The notes under the pieces were generated by a model. That model saw nothing but the letters and a program-made list of their open reading frames with translations. It made no database searches and was not told the origin of the DNA. DNA of 64,000 bases from Phragmites australis (Eukaryota; Streptophyta; Magnoliopsida; Poales; Poaceae): NCBI RefSeq assembly GCF_958298935.1, contig NC_084924.1, positions 22,479,819-22,543,818 of the forward strand, in the 5' to 3' direction. Within the stretch, counting starts at the first letter, position 1. Each line of letters starts with the position of its first letter. Positions 1 to 11,700 of this stretch are shown here, piece by piece. The translations under genes were made by a program, and so were the position numbers.

Positions 1-462
1 TTGATCTCATTGACAAGATTATTCAAACTTGAGTATATGTCATTAGCATTTTTATGGCATAGTTGTTTGATGCCATTGAGCTTAGTTATTAGCACATGAT
101 ATTTTTTATTGTGCACATCCTTTGTGTCTTCATGTATTTCAATGAGACTAGTTTAAATATCTTGTGCATAAGTGAAAAAAATAAACACGATTAAATACAT
201 CAACATAAATAGATGATAAAAAGATACTCTTTATCAATGCATCTAATTGTCTCTTCTTGTTGGTGACATGAGGTCTCATCTCTTCTTTGGTGACTCTTCA
301 AATATCTAAACCTTTAGCTTAAAAATAACAAATCATTAGAATTTTTCAATGGGGGTAATTAGTGCCATAAAAATGTAGAGCGCTATGGGTATCCATCCTA
401 ACCCCGGATATCGCAACTCTAGACAGTTAAATCTATTAAGAGCACAAGACTCTGATACCAAT
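1..462 (-). mobile_element. SIRE-like Ty1/copia element, 5' internal region with gag start (runs off left edge)
   Basis: Read on the minus strand, positions about 180 to 1 give a gag-like peptide with motifs IEIHEDTKDVHNKKYHVL and NANDIYSSLNNLVNEI, which match the UBN2-type gag of grass SIRE/Maximus copia elements. One in-frame stop is visible near 150. A primer-binding site precedes it at 448-460 and the 5' LTR lies to its right. Between about 190 and 447 is untranslated leader. The element continues outside the window. Degenerate, so probably not active. Confidence 0.75.
448..460 (-). other. tRNA-iMet primer-binding site of copia element
   Basis: The minus strand reads TGGTATCAGAGTC, one base off the usual plant copia initiator-Met primer-binding sequence. 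It sits two bases inside the LTR edge at 463, as expected for a minus-strand element. Confidence 0.75.
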
Positions 463-1085
463 TGTGATGATCAGTGACGTCCTATGGGGGTGAATTAGGA
501 CACTTAGAAACTAATAGCTTCAAAAAAACATCACAAGATAAACATATCTCAATTTCTATCTAAATGTACTCTATGTTTATCAAGTGTCTATTCCACCGCT
601 CAAAAGGTTTGCAACCTATAGCCAATTCTAACAAACTACTCTAGGAAAGTAAACGCACCAAAGGTAGATTGCAAGAATATAAATGCAAAAGCGTAAAGAT
701 GGTAGAGAAAATAAACACGGCACAAGGAATTTTTATCCTATGGTATCGATAGAATGAATGCCACCCTTAGTTCACATTGGAGCTCCACCAAGGATATGCT
801 CTCAGTCGTGACCCGATCATGGCTCTTAAGCCACCAAGGTAAGGTCTCAAGCCGGATGAGCTACCAAGCCACCAAGGCAAGGCCTCACCACTAGCCTCTC
901 TTTCAGTCGCTTGCTGCTGTGATCACTTCGGAGCTTGAGCCACCAAGTCAAGGGTCTTCGTGTCCCTATACAAGCATCTTGTCGCCGCTTGTCGCGCCCA
1001 GTTTTTCAAAAGAATAGCCTAGTGCATTTCACATGTATGCCATGATCAATTTCATCATACATGTGATGATGCTATCAGTGATATA
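463..1085 (-). repeat. 5' LTR of the left-edge copia element
   Basis: The LTR edge next to the primer-binding site is TGTGATGATC on the plus strand at 463. The body contains repeated 'gccaccaaggcaagg' motifs (about 830-950). The outer edge is not clear; about 1085 is an estimate, because 1090 onward matches a gypsy LTR instead. Confidence 0.55.
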
Positions 1086-1089
1086 TATT

Positions 1090-3000
1090 TCTATATCGAA
1101 CAAAAACAACTTTATTGAAATTAATACCAGAGTTTACAAGAAAATGGCGAAAGAACACAAGAGGACTCCTATGGATCCTCTAGGTGCACCATAGGAAATC
1201 GACTGGGGGCAACGCAACCTAGGACGCTCTGTCTTCATGGTTGTCTTCACCTTCATTGATCTTCTTGTAGTCTTCTCCAAACAAACAGGATTTATTATTG
1301 GAAATAGTAAGGCTGAGTACACCTCATACTCCGCAAGTGTGAGAAGGTATGACATGAGGACTTAAGTCAAGGAAAGGTTAAACACTAGTTTACTGCACTA
1401 AGCAATCTAATCCTATAACTCCAACAACATGCATCCTATTTACTAGGTGTGAAGACACCACTAAAACAAGAAGGATAACTCATCGGATTCCATCCGACTA
1501 CCAAAGCTCAACAGATATTCCCTATCCGACTACCATAACTCACCAGGTAATTCCATTACCTAGCTACCCGACCAACCAAACTAGAACCTTGATCCAAACT
1601 AAATAAGAAGAAGTCCAAGCCGCTCTTAACCGTGAGTATGACTGATCGATTAGTTTTATACTCTGCAAAGTTTGCCCATCTTTCCGCACAGGTCATGATT
1701 TCATCACCAGCATTACCAGGTAAGAGTCTCCATGTCGCCATGTAGATCAAACACTAGCACACTTCCTATGGTGTGCTGTCAAGAGATCACTACAAGGCCT
1801 TTACAAAACTCTCACTGACCCACAAGCACCCACTAAGGTTTCACCGCTAACAATGATTCCATCACGGCAAAAGCCCCTTCTTGTGCCACTCAATCGACCA
1901 ATGGTGCTCATAGAACCGGATGGGTGGCTAATTAATTAGCCAGGCCATACTCATATAGGCCCCATGGATGTTTGCGGTTTAGCTTGGTTACATGCCTCAA
2001 GAACTGGTCCTTAGGATCCCATACAGGAACAACCACAAATCAACTGTGCATTTCATGCACACGTGCATACCCGCACCATCATCAAACATCCATCATGTTA
2101 GGATCCCTATACGATGTTGCTACAAAATTATCATACCCGGTTCATTTTGTATAATAATTAGTCAAGTTTAACATCGACCCCAACCATGACAACGACTAGC
2201 ATATCTACCCTTTTATTTCCCATGACTCATCAATGGCGACAAGGATAATCATACAAAATCTAGTAAACACTAATCATAGGCTTTCAATTTAGACAAGCAT
2301 GCATGAAGGATAAACAACTAACATAAAACCCTAAGTTATGTGCAAAATGAGCAAGGACACTTGCCTTCATGATATTGCTTAGTTATCTCAAGCTGTTGCT
2401 CCTGGAGATCCTCGTACCGCTTCGGAACATCGTAGTCTACTCGTGGGAACAACTGACAAAAGAGAAAACACAAACAACTAAGAACAATACATCAAACATG
2501 GGCATCACATCTTGTTGCTTGGATTTGAATGAAATTCGCTGAAGAAGACTTGAAAAGATGAATTCTATTCGAATTATAAGGGCTGGAATAGAATTAAATA
2601 TAGAAGGCAGGGGCTAACGTGTAAGCATCCTAGCAGGAAAGTAAAGATATAAATAATGCACTTCTGGAGGGGTTATTTGGGATTCTCACCAAGAGAGAGA
2701 GAGCTCAGAGAGTAGAGCAGGGGAGTTTGATGTGGAGGAGTTAGCCGACAGTGGGCTTTCAGCGTCACTGGTGGGGGAAAAGGCTTGGGGTTGATAGAGA
2801 TGGTGCAGACGGGTTCTCCGGTGGGCTCTCGCAGCCATGAAATCATGGAGAGCTCAGCTTGAACCAAAGTACAGAAGGACACACACACCGGCTAGCTAAA
2901 GGCAGGGAGGTGCACGATGGGAAGCAATTGTGTTTCAACAAATCAAGGAGAGCATGGTGTAGAATGCGAGAAGACAAGCTCAGTTTTATGGTTGATTTTA
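1090..3000 (-). repeat. Gypsy LTR fragment, inverted relative to the LTR at 52.3-55.4 kb
   Basis: The reverse complement of about 1385-2460 aligns by eye with 53.9-54.9 kb over roughly 1 kb. Shared stretches include CACAGTTG, GATGATGGTG, GGATCCTAAGGACC-like and 'cacctagtaaata' segments. The segment at 2650-2900, with a CT-rich run, is the upstream part of the same LTR type. No matching second LTR or coding region is seen next to it, so it is a truncated or solo copy. Confidence 0.65.
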
Positions 3001-3289
3001 CTAGATAGGTTCCGAGATAGTTGCAAAACAACAACAAACACTCCTAAGTTCGGTGGTGGTTGTGCATAGACACATCAAAGAATATGTGTGCGTTACCGGA
3101 GATTGGTTGTGTTTTGGGGAACCATTTGAACAAAAGTGTTTTCCTTGGAACACGATACTGCATTGGTGGTTTGGACAGATCATTTCCATAGAGGGCGATC
3201 GATTGGGGACTTTGGCGAGATTGATCATCATATACTCATATCATATAAATCATTTATGAATTGATAATTACTTATTGGCATTCGAATAG

Positions 3290-4341
3290 GGTCTATAAGT
3301 GGTAAGTAACGAAAGGTGGGATACACAATGCGACCAAGCCGGATGCGATGGCGGTTCATACATATTTTTTCGGTAATTACACATCTCTAATGCTTGTATC
3401 TCACTATTCATGACGAAGAGTTTTATTGAACTAACGAATACGTTGCATTTTTATTTGAAGTGCCACAAGAAAGGTTTCGACATCGTTTTTTGTGGATATT
3501 ATGTTTGCCAGTTTCTTAGGGTAAACGGGAGGTACACAACGAACTTCGAGGACGTAAATCATCATTGCGCTTGTACATTCTTATTTGGTTCTGTTTCTGT
3601 TGTTAGTAGTGTTTTAGCTCTTTAAGTTGTGTTTTTATTACAGGCACAAATGATCGAACCTACCCACACCTATCTCAAAGATGAAGATATCCAAAACGTC
3701 CAACGTGATATGTGCCGGTTCATCATGCACGAAGTCATCCATAAGAGTGACAAATTCTTCAATCTCAAAGGTGAATTGGCTAGCCATCCGAGGCTTTGTG
3801 AGTGGGAGATGAAAGAATACTTGTGTTGAATATTTGGCTTGTGATGTAAATTGATTTGTGATGTAAAAATATTGTACTTGTGAATAATTTTGTATTTCTG
3901 TTAAATATTATACTTGTGTTGATTCAAATGCTGCTGAAATCTGTGATGTTGGAATCTATCTTGAAAATATGTTAAAATCTGGAGAGAATAAAATATATGC
4001 TCATATTATTTTTTAATGGAATAGATACAATAGGCGGGTCCTTATGTCACTTGTCTGTGGAAATCTACCTATATACAGGCGGTTGCAAAAGAGGTCACAT
4101 GTGGAAACCTATTATCACAGATAGTTTACTTAAGAAACCACTCGTGATAATCAATTTACGCAGGTGATTACTTAAGGCAGTTTCTTAAGTGAACCGCCTA
4201 TGATAATAGTATTCCGTAGGCGGTCTCTTTTGCGCCTGTGGAAATTATCCATTTTCACAGGCCTTCGATCATAGGCGGGTTGGCTAAACGCCTGTGCAAA
4301 TGGGTTATGAACCACCTCTAAAAATAGTTTTTGTAGTAGTG
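3290..4341 (+). mobile_element. CACTA (En/Spm-type) transposon, 3' end remnant
   Basis: The right end at 4331-4341 is the inverted CACTACTACAA terminus typical of CACTA elements. The 320 bp inside it carry several subterminal repeats in both orientations built on 'aggcggt' and 'cgcctgtg' (about 4030-4310). A CACTA-associated protease remnant lies at 3410-3829. The left terminus and transposase are missing. Confidence 0.7.
3410..3829 (+). pseudogene. ULP1-like (C48) protease C-terminal fragment of a CACTA element
   Basis: Two adjacent open pieces (3410-3625 and 3647-3829) give CGYYVCQFLRVNGRYTTN and then DMCRFIMHEVIHKS followed by ELASHPRLCEWE. This is the C-terminal part of the ULP1-like cysteine protease carried by many grass CACTA elements; the cysteine in CGYYVC fits the catalytic Cys region. 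The N-terminal His/Asp part is absent. The break at about 3626-3646 may be an old intron (it ends ...ttattacag) or a frameshift. In host genomes this family is associated with transposons, so a cellular deSUMOylase role is not suggested. Confidence 0.65.
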
Positions 4342-5208
4342 TATGCTCTACTATCTACTCAAATTCAGTCATTGAGTAAGAGACAGGGGCCACGTCAAGT
4401 ATGGCGCATATGCTCTACTCTCTGTTTTGATTATCACATCAAACAGAGAGTCAGGGGCTATATCGTATACTTTTGATGCTAAGGCTTTACCCTTCGTTCT
4501 GTTCAGTCATCGAGTAGAAAGTCGAGGGCTACGCTATTTTCCTTCAATGGTACATGTATGCTTTTTCTTACTCTCTACTCAAGAATTTTTCTTATCGACT
4601 AGAGAGTCGGGGGCTATATAATAATACCATATTCTTCTGTAAGTATTTTTGCAAAAGTTTATCTGGGTTTAAGTTGATCACCTTAGATAGAACCAACGGA
4701 GACATGAGTTGGGTCGATGATGGACAATCACACCTCATAAGGCATAACAGCACCGTGATTGTCAGACATCTCACTTCTAGAGACCAACAAAGGTTTGGAA
4801 AGTCCTAGTCAGTCCCATGTGTGCTCTCTGACGAGTTCTTATTTCTATGTTAATAGATTATGCAAATCAGTAAAAGTTTTTAAAAGTCCATCATGTGTTC
4901 TGTTTCTAGTTTTATAACAGTCTTTTCCTTATTCCTTTTTTGGCCACCTCGAGTAATTACTCAATAATCATGCATGTGATGGCTTGTTTAGTTGAGTTTT
5001 TAGAAACTAACAAATATTCGATACTTGATCTTCGAGGATAATAATAACACTTGCTAATCAATTTTGCATCTACTTATGCTAACTCTATTTTATCGATAAG
5101 GAAATAGCAGGTAATAGCATAGTAGATAAGCATAATAATAGTAGTGTTTACAGATATCCCCATAACACGGATCAAATCTAAATGTTTCGAGTCCCGCACT
5201 ACAGACCA

Positions 5209-6232
5209 TCAACTAGAAGGACTACATTCGCTTTCACCGTCGGATAGGCTAAGCCCCAAAGACTCGACGAAAGCAGAGATCAGAGGTTCGACGCTTTCCA
5301 TAAATTTTGCTGCCTCCTCTACAGGGCATCTGAAACTTACCATTACCATCAAGGTGTCAAGATTGGGATCATAGCTATTGAGGAGACCAAGCATTATTTT
5401 GGCGCTAAGGGAGGCCAATTGGGTCATGCGATCGAGAGTCTACTCCTTTAGCTCTTGGAGCGTTGTAATCGTAACTCCTCAACTGGCAATCGCAGCGTCT
5501 CGATCAGCCTCTGATTCCTTCAAATTTTTGGCCATTGCGTCCCGATCGGCTTCCTCCTTCTTCAAAGCATCATCCATGACTTTTCGGTTAGTTTAGACCT
5601 GCTTCAGGTAGCTTTGGAGCTTTCCCAGATATTTGTCCTTGATCTCGATGGTTTTGATTGCTCATTAATGAGGGCATTTTTGTCCCTAATTATGGACTTG
5701 AGAACTGGAAAGAATACAGAAGGATCAGTTAGTAGTTACTCGATGAACGAATCACTTACTGGTGATCAAGAGGAGCACTAACGTTCGATTCATGCCAAGC
5801 GAGAGGTGAGCTCCACATCCTTTTCCATTTGGTAGTTGTTGTGGTCGACTTCCAAATATCGGGCCTTGGTAGCAACCACCTGGGCGCTTGCAGCCTTAAT
5901 GAGGTCCTCCAGAGCCGAAAAAGGATCTTCTGTTGAGGCTGATGCCAGTACTTCAGTCTTGTTGTTTTTTAAGCTTGACACAGAGACATCCACTGAGGAT
6001 TTCTCTGCTTGAGGAGATGACGGCGGAATAATTGTGGATGTCCAAGATGAGGCACTACTCCTTCAGCCCTGAGCTCCTTCAGTCTTGATTCCTGCATCAG
6101 GGAGGCCGACCATGTCTCAGTCAGGAGCTTCGTCTCGTCAGACTGCTTGGGCGAGGCATCGACGAACTTCACGTCAGACTCCTCCTCTGGTGAGGAGAGA
6201 ATAGGGGTCTTCGAGGGAGAACCAGAATCCAT
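5209..6232 (-). pseudogene. Antisense additional ORF of Tat-type element, decayed
   Basis: From 6232 leftward the minus strand encodes MDSGSPSKTPILSSPEEE, then acidic residues and ESRLKELRAEGVVPHL. I recognise this as the N-terminus of the 'putative gypsy-type transposon' ORF of grass Tat elements. A frameshift follows and the central globular domain is missing. The C-terminal part (5993-5790 and 5427-5209) has Asp/Glu-rich, probably coiled-coil sequence ending in DGESECSPSS. Function of this family is unknown; the copy is broken. Confidence 0.55.
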
Positions 6233-6259
6233 GGTTTTCCAGCGGCGGTGAGTGTATGG

Positions 6260-7345
6260 GTGGACAAAGATGGAGGTTTGTGTGAAAAGGCTGGCAATGA
6301 GGGTAAGGAATGTCTGCTATAGTTCCGGTTAGTACAGGTAAATAGCCCAAAATTTATTGTCTTTCAGCAACCACTCCTATCTCTATGACACCTTGATCAG
6401 TGTGAAAGGCGGAGTGATGATATTGTGCGAATCTCTGTATGCCCATCCAACTTTTGCACGCATTAAATGCACCCATACCCATCAGTTCAAATTTCAAAAG
6501 GTTTTTAAACTCTATTCGGAATCAGGTGTCGACTAATCGAGCTTTGTCCTTTCTTGAGCTTTGAGTGCGGTTAACAGCAGGGCGCTCGACCCAATTGTGT
6601 TTCCACTCGATACTCGGAATAGGTTCCATTCTTATTCGATTCTCTCAACTGCAAGCCTGAACCACCTTACTTGACCATGCTTAGATTTGGCGGTACTCGA
6701 GTGGGAAATTGCAAAAACCCTTCCTCCCGAGTAGAATTAGGGACTACCATTGAATATCTAACTATAAGATATATACGCATAAAAGTATACCATATATGGA
6801 TAAAGTATGTCATGTGCATGCTTAACAACTCCGGATATTACATAACCGAATTTATGGTACCTGATACTCCTAGAGATCTAGTAGGTGCATATTAAGAAGG
6901 TCTCGACTAGTTACCCAACTTGAGAACAACTAGCATCATAGTCGGATTTATCTGATTTTTCTTGGTGGACAAGATGAATGACTCTCTATCGACTACGGTG
7001 ATATAGGAGGCGGTACAAGACCCCTATATAAGGCGGGGATCCAGACCCCTGAAGGAAGACTCTCTTTTTCCCGGAGAAGCACAACTCATCTGCAAATCGA
7101 GGCAAGCACTAAGGCCATAGGAGATACTCGACGACTTCCTCATTAGTTTAGTTTAGATCTCGTCTATTCCTTGTAATAGATCTAGACATATTGTTTGTAC
7201 TCGAGTGAATACAAATACATCATCGACCACATAGGATTTAGGGTATTATTCTAATTGAGGGCCCGAACCTATATATATCATGTGTACCTCGTCTCTTGTT
7301 TGATTCCTCAATAACGAAGACAACCTCATTATTTTTATGAACATA
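6260..7345 (+). repeat. 3' LTR of Tat-type remnant
   Basis: A typical LTR promoter (TATATAA at 7025) is followed by an A/T-rich U5 containing 'gatctagacatattg' and 'gggcccgaacc', common in grass Tat LTRs. The outer ends are approximate; no clear target duplication was found. Confidence 0.5.
7025..7031 (+). promoter_or_regulatory. LTR TATA box
   Basis: TATATAA in the context 'gacccctatataaggcgggg', about 300 bases before the LTR's right end; the expected LTR transcription start would be about 30 bases downstream. Confidence 0.5.
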
Positions 7346-7347
7346 TT

Positions 7348-7793
7348 GTTAGGGAAAACCCTTGACACCCATCGAGAGTGGTGTGGTAGTGAGCAGTCGT
7401 TATACTATCTCTAACTCTGATTGCCTTATAGGCAAATGGTGTCATCGGTTTTGTTTCTTTAAATATTTTTCGTAGCGATTTGTGTATGTTTAAGTTAGTT
7501 AATACCCTGTATTTAGTACCAACTTGTAATCTTTTGAACCATAGTTTAATCATGATGTTGTAATATTTATGTTGGTAAAGATATATATGGGTAAAAGCTT
7601 TCGTGTGAATTGCCAGTGCACACATATCAGGATTGCCAAAATTGGATTCGGTTTAATCATTAGGGGTTGCGATTGTTGTGATGAAATGTGTGTTAGCACG
7701 TGGCGCGTCAAGAGACAGACGTGTGCTAGCTCTTATCTTACTAAATAATCGCTCTAATGATTAATTCGAATATAATTTGAACGGATCCTGACA
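7348..7793 (+). repeat. Gypsy LTR 3' fragment, same family as the solo LTR at 13.9-15.5 kb
   Basis: The segment 7635-7793 matches 15.42-15.52 kb: 'attggattcggtttaatca', 'aataatc' and 'aatataatttg', ending in CTGACA versus TTTACA. An extra stretch with 'cgtggcgcgtc' (about 7695-7735) is absent from the other copy. The left part is truncated. Confidence 0.5.
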
Positions 7794-7949
7794 ACATCTA
7801 AGGCGAGAAAAAGAGAGAAGGAGGAAACAGGAAGGAAGCTAGGTTGAAAACTAGAAGGCAGACAAGCAATATGAACCAAACCTTAGTAGGATAAAAGTAA
7901 AATCAACCCATTAAGATCTATAGCAGATTCATACCATAATTAGATATTC

Positions 7950-8210
7950 ATACGATAATAGCTTCTAAAATTAAAGTACGAGAGAACTCGTCGAGATCTT
8001 TAAGATTAGATCTAGACATATTTTCTTGTAATTGTCTTTTCCCGAGATTAATAAAAATAAACATTATATAGTGTTATTATCCTAAACGATACCCAAACCT
8101 GCGTATAATCTCGTGTATTCCTCCTCTGATGACAAAATCCCCTATTTTAATAAATATTTGTATATCGATCTTTGACAACATTATTGTACAATTTTTACAT
8201 AATGATATGT
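7950..8210 (+). repeat. Second divergent Tat LTR U5-like fragment
   Basis: 'gattagatctagacatat', a 'gtgttatta' stretch and 'acccaaacctgcgtataa' repeat the order of motifs in the LTR at 7180-7290 with considerable divergence. 7794-7949 shows no recognisable content. Confidence 0.35.
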
Positions 8211-8284
8211 TTCAAACAGTGGTAAATTGTAATATGTCGGAATTCAACTTTTATTATGTATCGTTTTAAAACATACAAAATTGT

Positions 8285-8291
8285 ATAAATT
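8285..8291 (+). promoter_or_regulatory. Candidate TATA box of the coiled-coil gene
   Basis: TATAAAT at the boundary between A/T-rich transposon debris and the GC-rich 8.3-8.7 kb segment that looks like a 5' UTR (it includes a run of about 11 C near 8467). The 430-base distance to the start codon requires a long UTR, so this is weak. Confidence 0.25.
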
Positions 8292-8719
8292 ATAATGGCA
8301 TGTACCCGATTAACAATTTCTGTCGCTGCCGGATCCCGTACCAAGCAGGCAAGCAATCGTCGCTACGCTGCAGTCTGCACCCGCCCAGCTGGACTCGGTG
8401 ATTTCCTCAGAAAACGGCGAATCCAACTAGGTCGTCTCTTCCCCACTGCATTTCCCTCTCCATCACCCCCCCCCCCCGGCGGCTGCCTCAACTGGAGCAC
8501 CAAGCTCCCGTACCTCGGGATCCTTCGGGATCCTATTGGGAATCTGGACGGGTCAAGCCCTTCCCTTGACTGGTCCCGCTTTCCCCTGATTCCTGAGCAA
8601 TTTCTAGCGTGCTTCCATATTGGGTTGCTTGTGAATTTGTCCCGCTTTAGTTAGTTGTGGATTTGCCCTCCTGAGTCCAAATTCACCATATCCAAGCAGG
8701 CCCTCGGGTGCACTCAGGA

Positions 8720-11700
8720 ATGGACAAAGATGCAGATTGCGCGGACGCCTCCGCATTGATTCGTCGAATTGAAGAGCTACAGCGCGGTAATCTCCGGTCT
8801 AATGTTCTTGCTTTCCTCTGTTGCTTTGGCTGTGTCCACTGTCAGTTTCTTCACCCTTTCTTCATGGTGGATGTTTCTGCTAATAAGACTGGGCTACTTC
8901 CATGTGGTCCATGCGAAGTTCTTTCCAAGGAGAGTGCTCTGTTCAGACTACAGGCTATTATGTTATAGGTACTTTACCTAGGTCATTGTAGGTAGTCGTC
9001 TATTAGATTGATCTTGTCAGTGAAGGAGAATTGCATTTCGGTACTGCAAATGTTAGACAGTGGTAAAATGAGCCAGGGAAAGGTTATGATGCTAATTGCC
9101 GCAGTTACTGAGGACTTTTATTGCGCTTATGGTTAAGATTTCTATTGGGTGTATGTCGCTGCTTATGTTTAGGGAGCTCCTGTTTGTGAGAGCTGACAGT
9201 AGATGTTGAACTGCAAAATAGATGATGATAACAATGAGGCCCCATGTGAGGATTTTTATATCTTGTTTGGTGAGGCCTCATGCGTTACATGCTACTGTTT
9301 CTAAATTCGATTCATGAATTGTGGATAACATTTGTGGTTCAGACTTAACTCTTTGCTTCCACAACTTAAATATTCGTGTGATAGCAGGATAGGTGAGTGC
9401 CATGTTTGTTTGCTGATCCTGTTGGTTCTGTGTAGCCTTGCACACACCTCAAAGTTGTATCATGTGCATTCTGCTGGATACCTAGGTGTGCCTCTCGTCA
9501 TAAACTGAGGAAATTCAAAAATGCATGCCTCACAGTGAAGATGATTCCGTAATCCGTATTGAGATAATGTTGAGCCATTCCACATTGTCGGGAATGCTAA
9601 TGAGGTCACCAACCATATGTGTCTGAGGGGTAGGGAAATTTACAGAAAAATGTACTGAAATCATTCCTTATTTTTGAGTCTGAAGTCTGAACTTTTAAGG
9701 ATAGTGCCTTAAATTCTGCTTCTACTGTTGTCTTCTGACACAAAACTGTTGACCAGATTGAACCAGCAAATTTTTCTTCCCTTCCAACGTTCCCTACCAT
9801 CCAACTATTAGTTACCTTTTACATCACTTAATCTGACATATTTGTAGTCCGCAATTTTCCAAAAAAATATTACATTGAAGCATTTTTCTACCTTTTGCTG
9901 TGCAATGGCGTGTGATTTGGTTTGTGACTTGAGTACATTTATTGAATTATGTTACACTTACTACAGTTATACACATTGAATTAACTTATTTATATAACCT
10001 TAAACAGAAAGGGATGAAAAGCAGCATGCTTTGGAAGCATTAATACATCAGGTTGAAGGACTCCAGTATGGTAATTTCGTATTCTACCCTCTGAATTCCT
10101 GATCTTGGTCAACCTTTGTGATAGAATAGGCCTTATCCAAGTGGGAAAATGTAGTTTCCTTGACTGCAGGAAACATGATGCTTTTTCTTAGTGCAGGTTT
10201 TCTTGTTGTCAATGGAGTTTTGTCATATGATGATATTTACTGATAGAATTCGTCCACTAATCATTGCAGTAGTTTATTCTATTAGAAACATGTTCCAACT
10301 GTTTTCTTTTGGAAAAACCTAAGGTTCTGATTTCTGAGTATCTCAGTCATTATGATCGCTTTTTGAAGTTGTTCCTGATGTTTAGCTAGTTATTGTTTTT
10401 TTTCCTTTTCCTTTTTCATCTCTCTGTTTTTCCAAATCCAAATATTATACGATATGAAACTCCACTTTCCTAGTCATGTTGCTTATGTTACCACATTTTG
10501 TCATAGTCTCTTGCTCTCAGAAGTCATTTTCTTCACAAGAAGTAAATATTGTTGTACTCTATGCTTAGCATGTTTATTGTAAAGTGGGCTAGTTCACTAG
10601 TTGACCCAAATAATTGGGTAATGACCTGAACATGCCTTTGCTAATTTGGTCCTTTTCTCTCTTAAATTTTCTATTAATATTTCTGAATAATTATTGTTGA
10701 TTCAAGAAAGATTGCCCCCCTTTCTGTTCTGTAGAAATGGATGAAAAAGTAGATCTTGTTGAAGTATTAACTCGTCGAGTTGAAGACCTCCAGCGAGGTA
10801 CGCACTCACATCTGTTATAGACAAGATTGCCACTCACAGTTATTTTTCTATCCAATCCTATGAAGCTGCTTGTTTGCCATGTTATTAATGAAGTTCTCAG
10901 TAGGGGAGCTCTTCATCCTGCAGATTAGTTTTGCTACAATTTTTTTTTTTCTGTCCAAGTAGTTTGATTCAGGTGCCTCACTTAATATGCAGCAAGAATT
11001 AGTACAACTGTACAACATATTAAATGACAAAAATACGACAGTCCACTGTAGTTCCTTTGCTTTTATAAAATATGAAATTATATCCTCTCACATATTTGAG
11101 TATATGTTATCTTCGGAGGGCACAGGGCACACTGGTTTCAATCGCTTAACCTTATTGTACTACTGAGAAAATTCAAGAGTGACCTTGGTTATGTATTTGG
11201 TATGCTATATGATGTCTGAAAGGGCATGAAACAGCTGCCCAAATCTTTGGCTGATTCCACTACATGCTTACCAAATTCCAATACATACAATATGTCTTTT
11301 TGAGAAGACTGTTGACCTTATTTTTGGGATGTAGCAGTATATAAGGATGTGGCACAGTTAGTTCCTTGAGTACTGTGTTAGATCTCATTTTTTAGATAAC
11401 ATGTGGAAAATGCTTGGCAGATGTAACTAGGCCTCACACTGTTCTTGTTCGAATGGAGAAACCATTGTATTCTTTTTTTTTTTCTCAAAGCTGCTCGTGT
11501 CAACTAGTTGTTTAAGAAATACCTTTTCATTTCATGATTTTATCATTTTGTCATCATAGGTTCTTGTGGTACATGCATGTAGACTGATTGATAGATACTT
11601 TGTTTGCAGAACGTGACGAACTTAGAAAAGATATTGAGCAATTATGTATGCAACAAGCTGGACCTGGTTATATTTCTGTTGCAACTCGAATGCTTTCTCA

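Larger units (their letters stand above)
4342..7345 (+). mobile_element. Tat-type Ty3/gypsy element remnant: spacer, antisense ORF and 3' LTR
   Basis: Layout mirrors the large Tat-type element at 33-46 kb: a spacer of short repeats (4342-5140, four units with 'tctactc' and 'gagagtcgggggcta' motifs), an ORF antisense to the element (5209-6232), then a promoter-bearing LTR (about 6260-7345). All of pol and the 5' LTR are missing. Orientation + is inferred from the LTR TATA box. Confidence 0.6.

Noticed and set aside
8295..8654. 119-codon + strand frame before the coiled-coil gene
   Set aside because: GC-rich composition, no domain, and position fits the 5' UTR; the conserved coiled-coil frame starts at 8720.
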